This document shows, in pieces, positions 26,283-34,646 of a stretch of DNA of 64,000 nt. Each line of letters begins with the position of its first letter. The first letter of the stretch is position 1. Source of the stretch: Paraburkholderia megapolitana. GTDB taxonomy: Bacteria > Pseudomonadota > Gammaproteobacteria > Burkholderiales > Burkholderiaceae. A program made the translations under genes and the position numbers. The stretch lies in the NCBI RefSeq assembly GCF_007556815.1, contig NZ_CP041743.1, forward strand, positions 1,612,001 to 1,676,000, given 5' to 3'. Below the pieces are notes generated by a model, which had not been told where the DNA came from, searched no databases, and worked only from the letters and a program-made list of their open reading frames with translations.

Positions 26283-27110
26283 TCATGCCGCGATGGGCAA
26301 CTTCTGTTTCGGCGGTACGCCGCCGATAGCCGTGTTCGGCCGCTCGTGATTGTATGACCATAGCCACCTGGTCGCATACTCCTGAACATCGGCCACCGTC
26401 TCGAAGAGGTAGTGGGCGAGCCAGTCGTATCGAACCGTTTTGTTGTAACGCTCGATGTACGCGTTCTGTTGCGGCTTGCCGGGCTGGATAAACTGCAGAA
26501 CGATGCCGCGTCTCATGGCCCAGTCCCTGAGCGCATCGCTGACATATTCCGGCCCGTTGTCGCAACGGATCTTCAGCGGCTTGCCGCGCCATTCGATCAC
26601 CTGATCCAGCGACCGGATAACGCGTAGCGCAGGCAACGAGAAGTCCACCTCGATACACAGGCCTTCCCGGTTGAAGTCGTCGATCACGTTGAACAGCCGG
26701 ATGCTACGGCCATCAGCAAGCTGATCGTGCATGAAATCCATTGACCAGCACTCGTTCAGTGCTTGCGGCACGGCCAGCGGTTCCGGCTGCTCACGCACCA
26801 GCCGTTTGCGTGGCCTGATCCGCAGATTCAGCTCCAGTTCGCGATAGATGCGATAAACACGTTTGTGATTCCAGGTAAAGCCCTTGACATTGCGCAGGTA
26901 CAAGAAACACAGGCCGAAGCCCCAGTTGCGCTGGTTGTGCGTGAGTCTCACAAGCCACTCGGCGATCACGCTGTTTTCCGCGCAACGCTTTGCCCGGTAA
27001 CGGTAGCAGGTCTCGCTTACGCCGAACGCCTCACAGGCCGCCCGTACGCTCATTGCCCGTTCTCTGACTGCACGCATGGCCATCTCGCGGCGACGAGATG
27101 GCCTCACCAC
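26283..27110 (-). CDS. IS3-family transposase OrfB (DDE integrase domain)
   Basis: Catalytic part of the IS transposase, 275 residues as read from GTG 27110. The DDE residues are visible: first Asp in CWSMDFMHD, second Asp in IRCDNGPEY, Glu in [12 protein letters not shown]. The N-terminal HTH_21-like segment is [13 protein letters not shown]. It is normally made as an OrfAB fusion by -1 frameshift at the A7 run in the end of orfA, with which it overlaps by seven bases. No disabling change is seen. Confidence 0.93.
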   Translation of the reverse strand: MVRPSRRREMAMRAVRERAMSVRAACEAFGVSETCYRYRAKRCAENSVIAEWLVRLTHNQRNWGFGLCFLYLRNVKGFTWNHKRVYRIYRELELNLRIRPRKRLVREQPEPLAVPQALNECWSMDFMHDQLADGRSIRLFNVIDDFNREGLCIEVDFSLPALRVIRSLDQVIEWRGKPLKIRCDNGPEYVSDALRDWAMRRGIVLQFIQPGKPQQNAYIERYNKTVRYDWLAHYLFETVADVQEYATRWLWSYNHERPNTAIGGVPPKQKLPIAA

Positions 27111-27370
27111 TTTTTTTCAAGCGCCTCGCGCACCACCTCGGCCTTGAGTCGCTCTTCAGCGTACATCTTTTTGAGTCTCGCGTTCTCCGCCTCAAGCTCC
27201 TTCATCCGGGTCATCAGTGCCGCGTCCATGCCGCCGTACTTCGAGCGCCATTTGTAGAAGCTCGCGCTGCTCATCCCGTGCTCGCGACACAACTCCGGAA
27301 CGGGTGTTCCGGCTTCGGCCTGCTTCAAGATCCCAATGATCTGGCTTTCCGTGAATCTGGACGTCTTCAT
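27104..27370 (-). CDS. IS3-family transposase OrfA (HTH)
   Basis: DNA-binding part of the transposase, 88 residues. HTH_8 pattern [19 protein letters not shown], then [15 protein letters not shown], followed by a coiled-coil/leucine-zipper segment ([19 protein letters not shown]). It ends LEKKW beside an A7G slippery site, the usual programmed frameshift point that yields the full transposase. It starts 71 bases inside the element end. Confidence 0.93.
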   Translation of the reverse strand: MKTSRFTESQIIGILKQAEAGTPVPELCREHGMSSASFYKWRSKYGGMDAALMTRMKELEAENARLKKMYAEERLKAEVVREALEKKW

Positions 27371-29231
27371 GCAAAATTCCCTGTCAATCTGCTGCTAGAA
27401 AATTCTACCTTGAACACCCGTTAATTCGCGGGGGACTACCTACCCACCACTCCACTGGTGCGTAACCGTGCAATGCTTACTGTCAGACCGATCGCGCTTT
27501 GCAGCGTCGCCAGCTTCTCGGGATCGAAAGTATTGTTACCCTTGGCGTCTACATATTTTTGCTTCGTCTTGCCCGCCTGTGACAGTTTTGCCTGATCTTG
27601 CCAGGCGTCGCCGTGACCAAGCTCGGCCATCGTATCGTAGGTGCGAGGGACCATACCGGGGTCCTGGGGGTGTGGCGTGACGACATACAGGTACAGCATG
27701 GGCGCATCCTGCTGCGGCTTGTTTGCCAGTTGCGCCCACTTATCGTGAAAATTCTTTCGTTCCTGCTTCAGGTGCCGCGCGAACTCCGGGTAGAAGAAAT
27801 ACTGGTTCTCCATGTAGATATAGTTGCGCGCGAAACTCGCCGACTGGAAGTAGAGACTCTTGATCGTTTTCTCGTGCTCGTGTGGCTGGGTGCGCACGAT
27901 CTGCACCTGGTGCGAGGGATCATCCTCCTTACTGGGTACTCCTGGCGGCAGTTCCGGTAGTTCTGTCGTTTTCCATGCATCCGGGGCAAACAGGTTCCAG
28001 CCGCGCTCGAAATTCTGGTGCAACCGCTTCAGCGCCTTCCCGACTATCCGGCAAGCGTAGTCCTGATACGGATTGACATGTTTATACGGTGCAGTGCCTG
28101 GAGAGCCAGCCGGGTCCTGTGTTTCCTGCTCGTGCTTGTGTTCATCATCGACATACGACTGGGCCCATTCCTCTCGAAGGGGATCGTCGATATCGTGAGC
28201 GGTTCTGTCCCAATAGTCCGTGATCGAATTCAACCCCATCACGTATCCCTTTGCGTTATATCCCTTTGCCTTCTTGGCATCGCCGGAGTACGCGTAATCG
28301 ATCAGAATGGGTTTTTGATGGTGCGTTGCGTAGTCTTCGAGAAGATTTTCTTCATCCACATAACCCTTGTCGCCTTTATCGCTGTGTGTGCTTGGGGCAT
28401 CCTCTTCCTTCAGTTTGTGCGCCATCAACGACTTGACATCCTTGCTTGAGATACTCCGCAGAACAATCTGCAGCTTCTGGTTCTTCGTCAGGATGCCGCT
28501 TAGCTTGCTCTCGCCATCTGGCAAATTGCGCTTCCACCAGTCAATACACCATTGAGTGCGAGCCTCATTTGCATAGGGAGGGGCTTGAAGCAGATTATTT
28601 TGAATCCAGCTATCCCAGGAAACCGGGAGGTCAGTGAGGCCTGGCATACTGTTCTGCTTGCGCGATGCCCGCGGGTCGAACCAGATCAGCAATCGGACGG
28701 TGACAGGATTTTTCGCACGTTGGGTGATCTGCTCGAGCAGCGCGCCGTAGACGACGCCACGTGGCCACGTGACTGGCTGCTTCTGGGGTATTGGAGGAAG
28801 TTTGGGAGCTTGTACAGGCACAGGAGAGGCGAGTGACCCAAGTATTCCCTTGTCTCCGAAAATTGCTTTGTCGAGATCAATTATCGCCTGCTTCGGGTAC
28901 GGCTCTCCAACACCGGCTGGTGCTTTGGGACCGCGCCAGATCTCCATGCCGGGATCAAAGCCCCAGCAACAGATATCAACTGTCCCCTGCGCGCCCATGA
29001 GATCTTCGGCTATCTGCTGGAACCCTTCTTCGCCGCAGACGAAGAACTGGAGATCATTTCCCATGGTCGGCTTGGCGTCCTTGTCGACCTCCGTTTCCAG
29101 CAACCACTGAACGGACCCCTGTGCGTTCTGACCGGCTTCGGCAATGGCAACGTCCATCGCGTTATGACTGTCGAGCGGTAACTGTGCCACTTTGTTTGCC
29201 CCTGGTTGTTTGAGTTGCGTCGATGTCCGGA

Positions 29232-31964
29232 TCAGATCAGCCGTTCGCCGCGATTGGTTCGCTGGTCCGCATGATCGGGATCTCCCTGAAGCATGTCTTT
29301 CACCTTCAGATCGAACTTGCCACCGTTAGCAAGCTTGACCTGATAGGCGGGTGTACCGGGCTGATGATCCTTGATGACCAACCGGCCGAATTCATCGGTA
29401 ACTCCCTCACCGATTTTTGCGCCGCCCTTATACAGTTCGTACGGCTCGCTCACGTATTGATGTGCTGCGCCCCCGGGAAGAGCGCTTAACGCGAAGTGCA
29501 ACTGTTCCTTCTCGGGGGGCAACGCCGGAATGTTCGGCGTGCTTACGCTGTCAGGTCCAACGAACGTGCGACTTGCCGAGTGAACCTCGAAGCCGCCCGA
29601 TGTACCGCTCTTGATCTGGCCAGAGGTCCATCGCGTATAACTGCCGCCGCCATTGATCTCAACTTCCTGCTGGGCACTGATCGTGATCTTTGTGGCAGTG
29701 ACCGTGATGTTCAGCTTCGCGAGCAAGTTGATGTTGTCCTTCAGTGCCTTTACATCGATGTCGCCTGCCGCAGCAATGAGCCGCATTCCAGCCTCTGCGA
29801 CGAACAGGCGTAACGCGTTTCGCGCGCTGGCGAAGAACCCTCCGCCCGTGCTCACCGATACGTGCTCACCGGATGTCAGTGACGTGGTTTTGCCGCTACT
29901 GACATGAATCATCTCTGGCGTACTCGTAGCTACGCCAGCGGGGCTCGCCAGGACCACATGCGGCTGCTTGAACTGCTTAAGTGCACCGCCTCCCTGAATG
30001 TCCTTAGCCTGCGCCTTAAGGGACGTGGCGACAGTCTTCTGCTCCCCATCTTGCGCGCCCGCCGACTGTGCAGATTGCGCAAGACTCGCTGCCGTATCCT
30101 GTGCGTTCGCGAGCTGCAGGTTCACCTCATCGACGCTGAACGCGTCGCCGCTCGCGCCGGGGCGCGGATGGGTCGTCAGCAACAGCCCGCGTGCGCCGCG
30201 CACCGCAGCGTTTCCGTCCGTACGCAGTTCCACACCTTCGCCGCGCTTCTCGCCACGCCCCGTCGGTTCACTCACGCGTGTGATGTAGCCTGCATGCAAA
30301 CCCGATTCGAGGTGGTCGCTGCGGATCTGCGTCTGTACCTGACCCTGCGTGTCATCCTTTAGCCAGACGTTGTTCTGCGCACCACCAATTTCCTTGCTCA
30401 CGAATCCCGACAGCATGTGCTGATCGGGAAGATTCCACTGCGGCGTGTTCGTACCGTTGCCCACTCGCGCCGTTATCAGCGGCCTGTCCGGATCGCCGTC
30501 GAGAAACGATACGACGGCTTCATCACCGACTCTCGGCAACTGAACGCCGCCGAAGCCGCCGCTCGCCCACGGCTGCGCGACGCGCATCCAGCACGAGCTC
30601 CGCTCGTTGCGCTGGCCGATGCGGTCCCAGTGGAACTGCACCTTCACCCGACCCATCGTGTCCGTATAGACTTCCTGGCCGCCCGGCCCCACCACCGTTA
30701 CCGTCTGTAACTGCATGACCGGTTTGTGATGTTCGAAGGGGCTGCGGAACGGGACCGATTTGCGCTGCGTTTCGACGTGGACCAGGAACACACCCGTTGA
30801 TCCATCCGGATGCGCCACGCTGGCTGCGCTGCTCCCGTGAGTCTCCATTGCTTCGGCCACCTGGCCCTGCAGGCTATGTGGAAAATTCGCGTGGTGACTG
30901 GAGCCCGGAATGTTGTTCTCGATCAGCCACGTCGCTTCGATGATCGCGAACTGGCGTCTGTCTTCGGCGTCCCGATCGTGCTCTGGATGTCCGGTCAGCT
31001 CGAACCATCGACCTGCATCGGCATCACGCAGGCCGCCAGTGCCGTAGAACCGCTTGGCGCGCGATTCCCACTCTTCCATGCGAACTCTCGACAGGTGGTC
31101 GCCACGTTCACTTTTGAGGAAGGTATAGGGTCCGGTGTACTCGTAGACTTCGAGCTGCTCGGGCAGCTCCTGCGAGACCGTCGGCACGCTGGTGCCCTTC
31201 GGATTGACGAGCGACGATGGGCTCTTGTAGTCAAACGTTCTGGTCGTCAGCAACGCACTGTGCAGGTTGCGTTCGCTGGACCAGTGAACGAGTGCATTCA
31301 CCTCGCTGTTCGTGCCGTACCGGGAAAACTGCGCCGTCTGCGGCGCGAGCGGCTCGCACGTATCGAGGCGGTCCGTGATCGTCAGCGTGTGCGACTTGCC
31401 GTCTTCGCCCTGCTTCCAGATGCCGAACAGACCTTCGGCTTCCATCAACCGGTGAACGAACGTCCAGTCGTCCTCGTACTGAGTGCAATACGATCGGGGT
31501 TCGAGCGGCTTCGACAGCGCGAATTTGAACTGACCTTTCGCCTGCGTATGAGCATTGAACACATCGGTCAGGATTTCATCGGCCGGTTTGTCCTGCCAGA
31601 TGCGCTGATCGCGGCGGAATTTAAGAAAATTCATCCATGACGAAAACCGGAGCTGGTAACTCGTTAATCCGCCTTCAGATCCGAGGCGCCGGACCGAATA
31701 AACATACCCGTGATGAGGCAGATAGGATTTATCTGCCTGCTGAAACCACAGGGTTACTGGCTGGCCAGTCAGTTGTTTAAGCTTGATATTGCCGTTCGTC
31801 GACAGGGCGTCGAGCGTGAACTCAAAATGCCGCCCAATCCGGGACCAACCCACCGTCCGTTGCGGCAGCAGGACATTATCCCCTAATGGCGTATCCAGTT
31901 TGAGCAGACGATCCTGCTGTATCAGCCCCCCTTGAATGGCCCTCACAATATCCTGCGCATTCAT
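29232..31964 (-). CDS. vgrG: type VI secretion spike protein VgrG with C-terminal extension
   Basis: VgrG of 910 residues. The N-terminal gp27-like part begins LIQQDRLLKLDTPLGDN. The gp5-like OB-fold contains GRVKVQFHWDRIGQRNERSS, then WMRVAQPWASGGFGGVQLPR and VGDEAVVSFLDGDPDRP. The DUF2345 beta-helix region follows (NINLLAKLNITVTATKITIS). The last 85 residues or so (ELYKGGAKIGEGVTDEFGRL, then YQVKLANGGKFDLKV) form an extra beta domain, transthyretin-like by eye. Such a domain in other VgrGs serves as a dock for the cognate effector. The phospholipase D effector gene follows 41 bases downstream. It is the first gene of the minus-strand module. No core T6SS genes are in the window, so the secretion machine is encoded elsewhere. 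Confidence 0.95.
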   Translation of the reverse strand: MNAQDIVRAIQGGLIQQDRLLKLDTPLGDNVLLPQRTVGWSRIGRHFEFTLDALSTNGNIKLKQLTGQPVTLWFQQADKSYLPHHGYVYSVRRLGSEGGLTSYQLRFSSWMNFLKFRRDQRIWQDKPADEILTDVFNAHTQAKGQFKFALSKPLEPRSYCTQYEDDWTFVHRLMEAEGLFGIWKQGEDGKSHTLTITDRLDTCEPLAPQTAQFSRYGTNSEVNALVHWSSERNLHSALLTTRTFDYKSPSSLVNPKGTSVPTVSQELPEQLEVYEYTGPYTFLKSERGDHLSRVRMEEWESRAKRFYGTGGLRDADAGRWFELTGHPEHDRDAEDRRQFAIIEATWLIENNIPGSSHHANFPHSLQGQVAEAMETHGSSAASVAHPDGSTGVFLVHVETQRKSVPFRSPFEHHKPVMQLQTVTVVGPGGQEVYTDTMGRVKVQFHWDRIGQRNERSSCWMRVAQPWASGGFGGVQLPRVGDEAVVSFLDGDPDRPLITARVGNGTNTPQWNLPDQHMLSGFVSKEIGGAQNNVWLKDDTQGQVQTQIRSDHLESGLHAGYITRVSEPTGRGEKRGEGVELRTDGNAAVRGARGLLLTTHPRPGASGDAFSVDEVNLQLANAQDTAASLAQSAQSAGAQDGEQKTVATSLKAQAKDIQGGGALKQFKQPHVVLASPAGVATSTPEMIHVSSGKTTSLTSGEHVSVSTGGGFFASARNALRLFVAEAGMRLIAAAGDIDVKALKDNINLLAKLNITVTATKITISAQQEVEINGGGSYTRWTSGQIKSGTSGGFEVHSASRTFVGPDSVSTPNIPALPPEKEQLHFALSALPGGAAHQYVSEPYELYKGGAKIGEGVTDEFGRLVIKDHQPGTPAYQVKLANGGKFDLKVKDMLQGDPDHADQRTNRGERLI

Positions 31965-32360
31965 TTCTGCCCCATTTATTTTTTACGTGTCCATCTTCAC
32001 GAGTTAATTACAAACTGCTTGGAACGAAGCGGCGAGACGACAGGGAGACCGGAAACACGGAATGATCTGATTCTAGCAGGCTGATTATATTCAAGGCAGT
32101 TTCGCGACAGGATTTAACAAATATCATATGCGAAGGGCAGATATTCATCGGCTGTTAGATAGTGGTTTGGCGAAGTTGAAGGACGGAAAATTAGGGGCGA
32201 CCAGGTGCGCGCGGCAGGAAGCCCAACCAGAGCAACATGTTCTGTCGACAACCCGCGACGGTTCCACCCACGTTTTTGCCGTGTTCCGCGCACCTCATGC
32301 CAACCGCACTACAATGCACGCACTCCGACGTCACGCACCTGTTACCCGTTTGTCTCAATC
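31965..32360. promoter_or_regulatory. divergent intergenic region upstream of vgrG and the DUF2242 lipoprotein
   Basis: These 396 bases are AT-rich near vgrG. A perfect -10 box (TATAAT on the minus strand, 32084-32089) lies about 120 bases before vgrG, but the -35 region is poor. I find no clear sigma54 site. The plus-strand frame open from 32205 looks non-coding until the lipoprotein start at 32361. Confidence 0.4.
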
Positions 32361-33263
32361 ATGCCCGTCTCGTTCTCCCGTTTCGCCGCCACGCGCGTCC
32401 TGCCGGCGCTCACCGCACTGACCGCGCTAGCTGCCTGCAGTACGACCCCGCAACCGAAGTTCCAGCAGGAGCTGTTCGATACCGGCTCGAGCCCGTACAC
32501 GCACAATTTCAACGCGAGCACCGCGGATACCTGCGAAGGCGCGCGCCGCGCGTTGCTGAGCCAGGGCTACATGACGACGATGACGCGCACCGATACCGTC
32601 GACGGCACGAAGAATTTCCAGCCGAATGGCGATTCACACATCGTTGTGGAATTTCACGTGGTGTGTACGGCGGGCGTGGAAGCCGGTAATACGAGCGTGG
32701 TCTATGTGAACGCGGTGCAGAATGGCTACGCACTGAAGAAGAGCGATACGTCTGCAAGTGTCGGGCTGAGCATACTCGGCTCGGTGTCGCTGCCGATTCG
32801 CTCGAACAACGACGAGATGGTCAAGGTGTCGAGCGAGACGATTCCGTCCGGTCAGTTCTATGACCGCTTTTTTGCGCTGGTCGGCCACTACGTGGAGACC
32901 GTCGTGCACGCGGCGCCGGTGTCGAGCGAGCGTATCGATGCGCGTCCGCTGCCGGGCGGCGATTTGCCGGGTGTGCCGCTCGCGCCGGTGATGCCGTCTG
33001 TGCCGGCAACCTCGGGTACGCCGGGTGCGCCCGTGACTTCGCCTGCACCGCTCACGCCGCTTCCATCGCTTGCACCACTGGCACCGCCGAAGCCCGCGAT
33101 GCCGGTCGTTCCCGCAGTGCCGATCGCATCCGCGCTACCTGCGAAGCCTGCAGCAGCCACGGCGCCCGACGCGCTCAACACGCCCACCGCCCCCGACCCC
33201 ATCGAACGCGCCATACAAGCGGCCCAACCCGCGAGCGCCGCAGCAGCGAGCACCGCACCCTGA
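32361..33263 (+). CDS. DUF2242 family lipoprotein
   Basis: Lipoprotein of 300 residues. Lipobox LAAC with acylated Cys26 follows a short basic start and hydrophobic core (VLPALTALTALAAC). The DUF2242 domain spans about residues 30-195: QQELFDTGSSPYTHNF, then CEGARRALLSQGYMTT and GQFYDRFFALVGHYVE. The last 100 residues are a Pro/Ala/Val-rich low-complexity tail, of a kind that could span the periplasm or contact peptidoglycan. The start at 32361 is fixed by the signal sequence. Family function is unknown; it is common in Burkholderiales. Confidence 0.82.
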   Translation: MPVSFSRFAATRVLPALTALTALAACSTTPQPKFQQELFDTGSSPYTHNFNASTADTCEGARRALLSQGYMTTMTRTDTVDGTKNFQPNGDSHIVVEFHVVCTAGVEAGNTSVVYVNAVQNGYALKKSDTSASVGLSILGSVSLPIRSNNDEMVKVSSETIPSGQFYDRFFALVGHYVETVVHAAPVSSERIDARPLPGGDLPGVPLAPVMPSVPATSGTPGAPVTSPAPLTPLPSLAPLAPPKPAMPVVPAVPIASALPAKPAAATAPDALNTPTAPDPIERAIQAAQPASAAAASTAP

Positions 33264-33344
33264 CGCAAAACCTGCGCGCATCGCTAATTCGCAGCAACAC
33301 CACGATGCTCCATTGCATCAATGACTTGCCGCGAACCCGTAGAG

Positions 33345-33383
33345 GATATCCACAGCCTTGCGCACATTTTCTGTTGATAACCC
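33345..33383 (+). repeat. 39-bp direct repeat, copy 2 (right edge of the T6SS island)
   Basis: Exact copy, same orientation, of 23448-23486. It sits immediately beside the stop codon of the DUF457 gene, in the convergent gap after the DUF2242 gene. The two copies are 9.9 kb apart and bracket the PAAR-immunity-effector-vgrG-DUF2242 block. Confidence 0.85.
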
Positions 33384-33384
33384 G

Positions 33385-33903
33385 CTAACCCATCCGCCAG
33401 TGCGCGGGCAGCGGCAAACCATACGGCCGATGCAGCCACACATGCGCCGCGACAAACCACGCCGCACCCCACGACGCCCCGACGATCAACAGATCGCAGC
33501 GCCCGCTGTTCCACCAGTTCAACGAATGGCGTCCGGCGATCCACGGAACGCCTAGCGGGTTGGGCCAGTCCGCGAGCAGGTGCATCAGTCCGCCGCACGC
33601 AAAGCCGAATGCGGCCGCCGCGAGCGGATGATGAAAGCTGGCGAATTTCCACGAGACCACAAGCAGCGCCACCCAGCCGATGCCCCAGTGCGTGACGGTG
33701 CGATGCGTGATCCACAGTCGGCGCGAACGCGACCACCAGGCCACTTCGAGCCAGTCGGGTGCGGTGCCGCCCGCGATGGCGGCCGCGAACGCCAGCAGCG
33801 CCCACAGATGCCACGGGCCGCTTGCGCCGGCCTGCACGATGAGCGCGGAAGCGATGACACCGGCGGCCCAGCCGGTCGCGTGATGCGCGTGATTCGATGC
33901 CAC
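33385..33903 (-). CDS. DUF457 (YdjM-like) membrane protein, putative metal-dependent hydrolase
   Basis: Integral membrane protein of 172 residues with about four membrane segments. Histidine-rich motifs typical of the DUF457/YdjM group are HHATGWAAG near the start, HRTVTHWGIGW in the middle and GGLMHLLADWPNPLGVPW. The conserved HRxxTH and HxxxD patterns give the family its 'metal-dependent hydrolase' name; activity is not proven. It is followed at once by the 39-bp repeat and has its own transcription on the minus strand. Confidence 0.8.
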   Translation of the reverse strand: MASNHAHHATGWAAGVIASALIVQAGASGPWHLWALLAFAAAIAGGTAPDWLEVAWWSRSRRLWITHRTVTHWGIGWVALLVVSWKFASFHHPLAAAAFGFACGGLMHLLADWPNPLGVPWIAGRHSLNWWNSGRCDLLIVGASWGAAWFVAAHVWLHRPYGLPLPAHWRMG

Positions 33904-33954
33904 GGAGACGGATGCGGATTCAGCGCAGGTCTACTACTGCAAGCTCAAGCGCTT

Positions 33955-34308
33955 TCACGCGACGCAGCGCGCGATCGCAAAACGCACATCGGTTTCAGGC
34001 GGATCGTCCGAGTCGCCTTCCGGGTGCATGACCTTGACCGTGGTGCCCTGGGCCGACGGTGTCAGCCAGACGTAGTACGCGCTCTTCGAGTGCGAGCCGA
34101 TGGAGAGCATCGTGACGCCGCCCTCGGTCGACTTCCGCACACGCGACAGACGGCCGTCGAGACAGCTCGCGATGTCCTCGGGTGCGCGCTGCGACGACAC
34201 GTAGAGCATCGGCGGTTGCGACGCGAGTTGCGGCGGCGGGGCGATCGGAGCGGACCCGCAGGACGCGAGCAGGACAGCGGCAGGAGCAAGCAGGAGGAAT
34301 CGTTTCAT
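33955..34308 (-). CDS. small lipoprotein of unknown function
   Basis: Lipoprotein of 117 residues with signal MKRFLLLAPAAVLLASC. The lipobox is LASC and the start at 34308 is set by this signal. The mature part contains one repeated theme (SIASCLDGRLSRVRKST by eye, ending in a Cys-containing FAIARCVA), so a disulfide is possible. Homologs in Burkholderia are often mislabelled as sugar ABC transporter subunits; nothing here supports that. A 10-bp perfect inverted repeat lies 67 bases upstream of the start. Confidence 0.65.
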   Translation of the reverse strand: MKRFLLLAPAAVLLASCGSAPIAPPPQLASQPPMLYVSSQRAPEDIASCLDGRLSRVRKSTEGGVTMLSIGSHSKSAYYVWLTPSAQGTTVKVMHPEGDSDDPPETDVRFAIARCVA

Positions 34309-34374
34309 GAGCAGGGCGTCGGTGGCGATGCGATGGTCCTGGTAGACCGTCGGCATGCAGTTCGGTTCAGTTCA

Positions 34375-34408
34375 GCTAGATGCAGCATATGCGTTGCATG
34401 CATCTAGC
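34375..34408. promoter_or_regulatory. 10-bp perfect inverted repeat upstream of the lipoprotein gene
   Basis: GCTAGATGCA at 34375-34384 and TGCATCTAGC at 34399-34408, with a 14-base spacer that itself contains GCATATGC. It lies in the 338-base gap between the porin terminator and the lipoprotein gene. It could be an operator; no T-tract marks it as a terminator. Confidence 0.45.
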
Positions 34409-34543
34409 AGGCCGTCGCGTGACGAAGGACCCATAAGTAAGTGCACTCGCAATGCTTCGTCTCGCACATGCGCGGCGGCGAAAACTGTTGCGAGGCAGTA
34501 TACCCGCGCGATCTGCCACCCGCGGGCACAGAAAACTTTAGCA

Positions 34544-34587
34544 ACAAAAAAAGCGCGCGCATGACATTGAAGTCATGCGCGCGCTTT
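34544..34587 (-). terminator. strong rho-independent terminator of the porin gene
   Basis: A 16-base perfect stem (34550-34565 with 34572-34587, core GCGCGCGCATGAC) and a 6-base loop are followed on the minus strand by a T-run. It lies 60 bases after the porin stop. Confidence 0.9.
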
Positions 34588-34646
34588 GTCGACGCAACGC
34601 TACGTCGATACAACGGGCCAAGTCCAGACCCAGCCCGCAGTCTTCC

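Larger units (their letters stand above)
26244..27440 (-). mobile_element. IS3-family (IS407-group) insertion sequence, 1197 bp
   Basis: The ends are imperfect inverted repeats beginning GGTAGTCCCCC on each side and extending about 35 bases with gaps. TACC flanks it on both sides (26240-26243 and 27441-27444), a 4-bp target duplication as expected for the IS407 group. The boundaries are confirmed because excision restores the effector reading frame. It carries orfA and orfB with an A7 slippery run (27111-27117) for -1 frameshifting. Both are intact, so the element may still be active. Confidence 0.93.
25842..29190 (-). pseudogene. Tle5-type phospholipase D T6SS effector, interrupted by an IS3-family element
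   Basis: Two pieces of one gene. The N-terminal piece (29190-27441, start GTG) includes the first catalytic motif, HQKPILID in ATHHQKPILIDYAY. The C-terminal piece (26239-25842) carries the second, HSKLMIID in YIHSKLMIIDDVFITLGSAN. Phospholipase D enzymes need both HxKxxxxD motifs in one active site. Removing the insertion element and one copy of its 4-bp target duplication rejoins the frame exactly (VVGNQMAYREIYIHSK) and gives an intact 715-residue protein. The effector is therefore recently and cleanly inactivated. It lies between vgrG and the immunity gene. Family enzymes degrade phospholipids in target-cell membranes. The pieces may still be translated but should not be active alone. Confidence 0.9.

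Noticed and set aside
23448..33383. Replication origin at the DnaA-box-like repeats
   Set aside because: Only two weak boxes per copy, no AT-rich unwinding region and no dnaA, dnaN, rep or par genes nearby.
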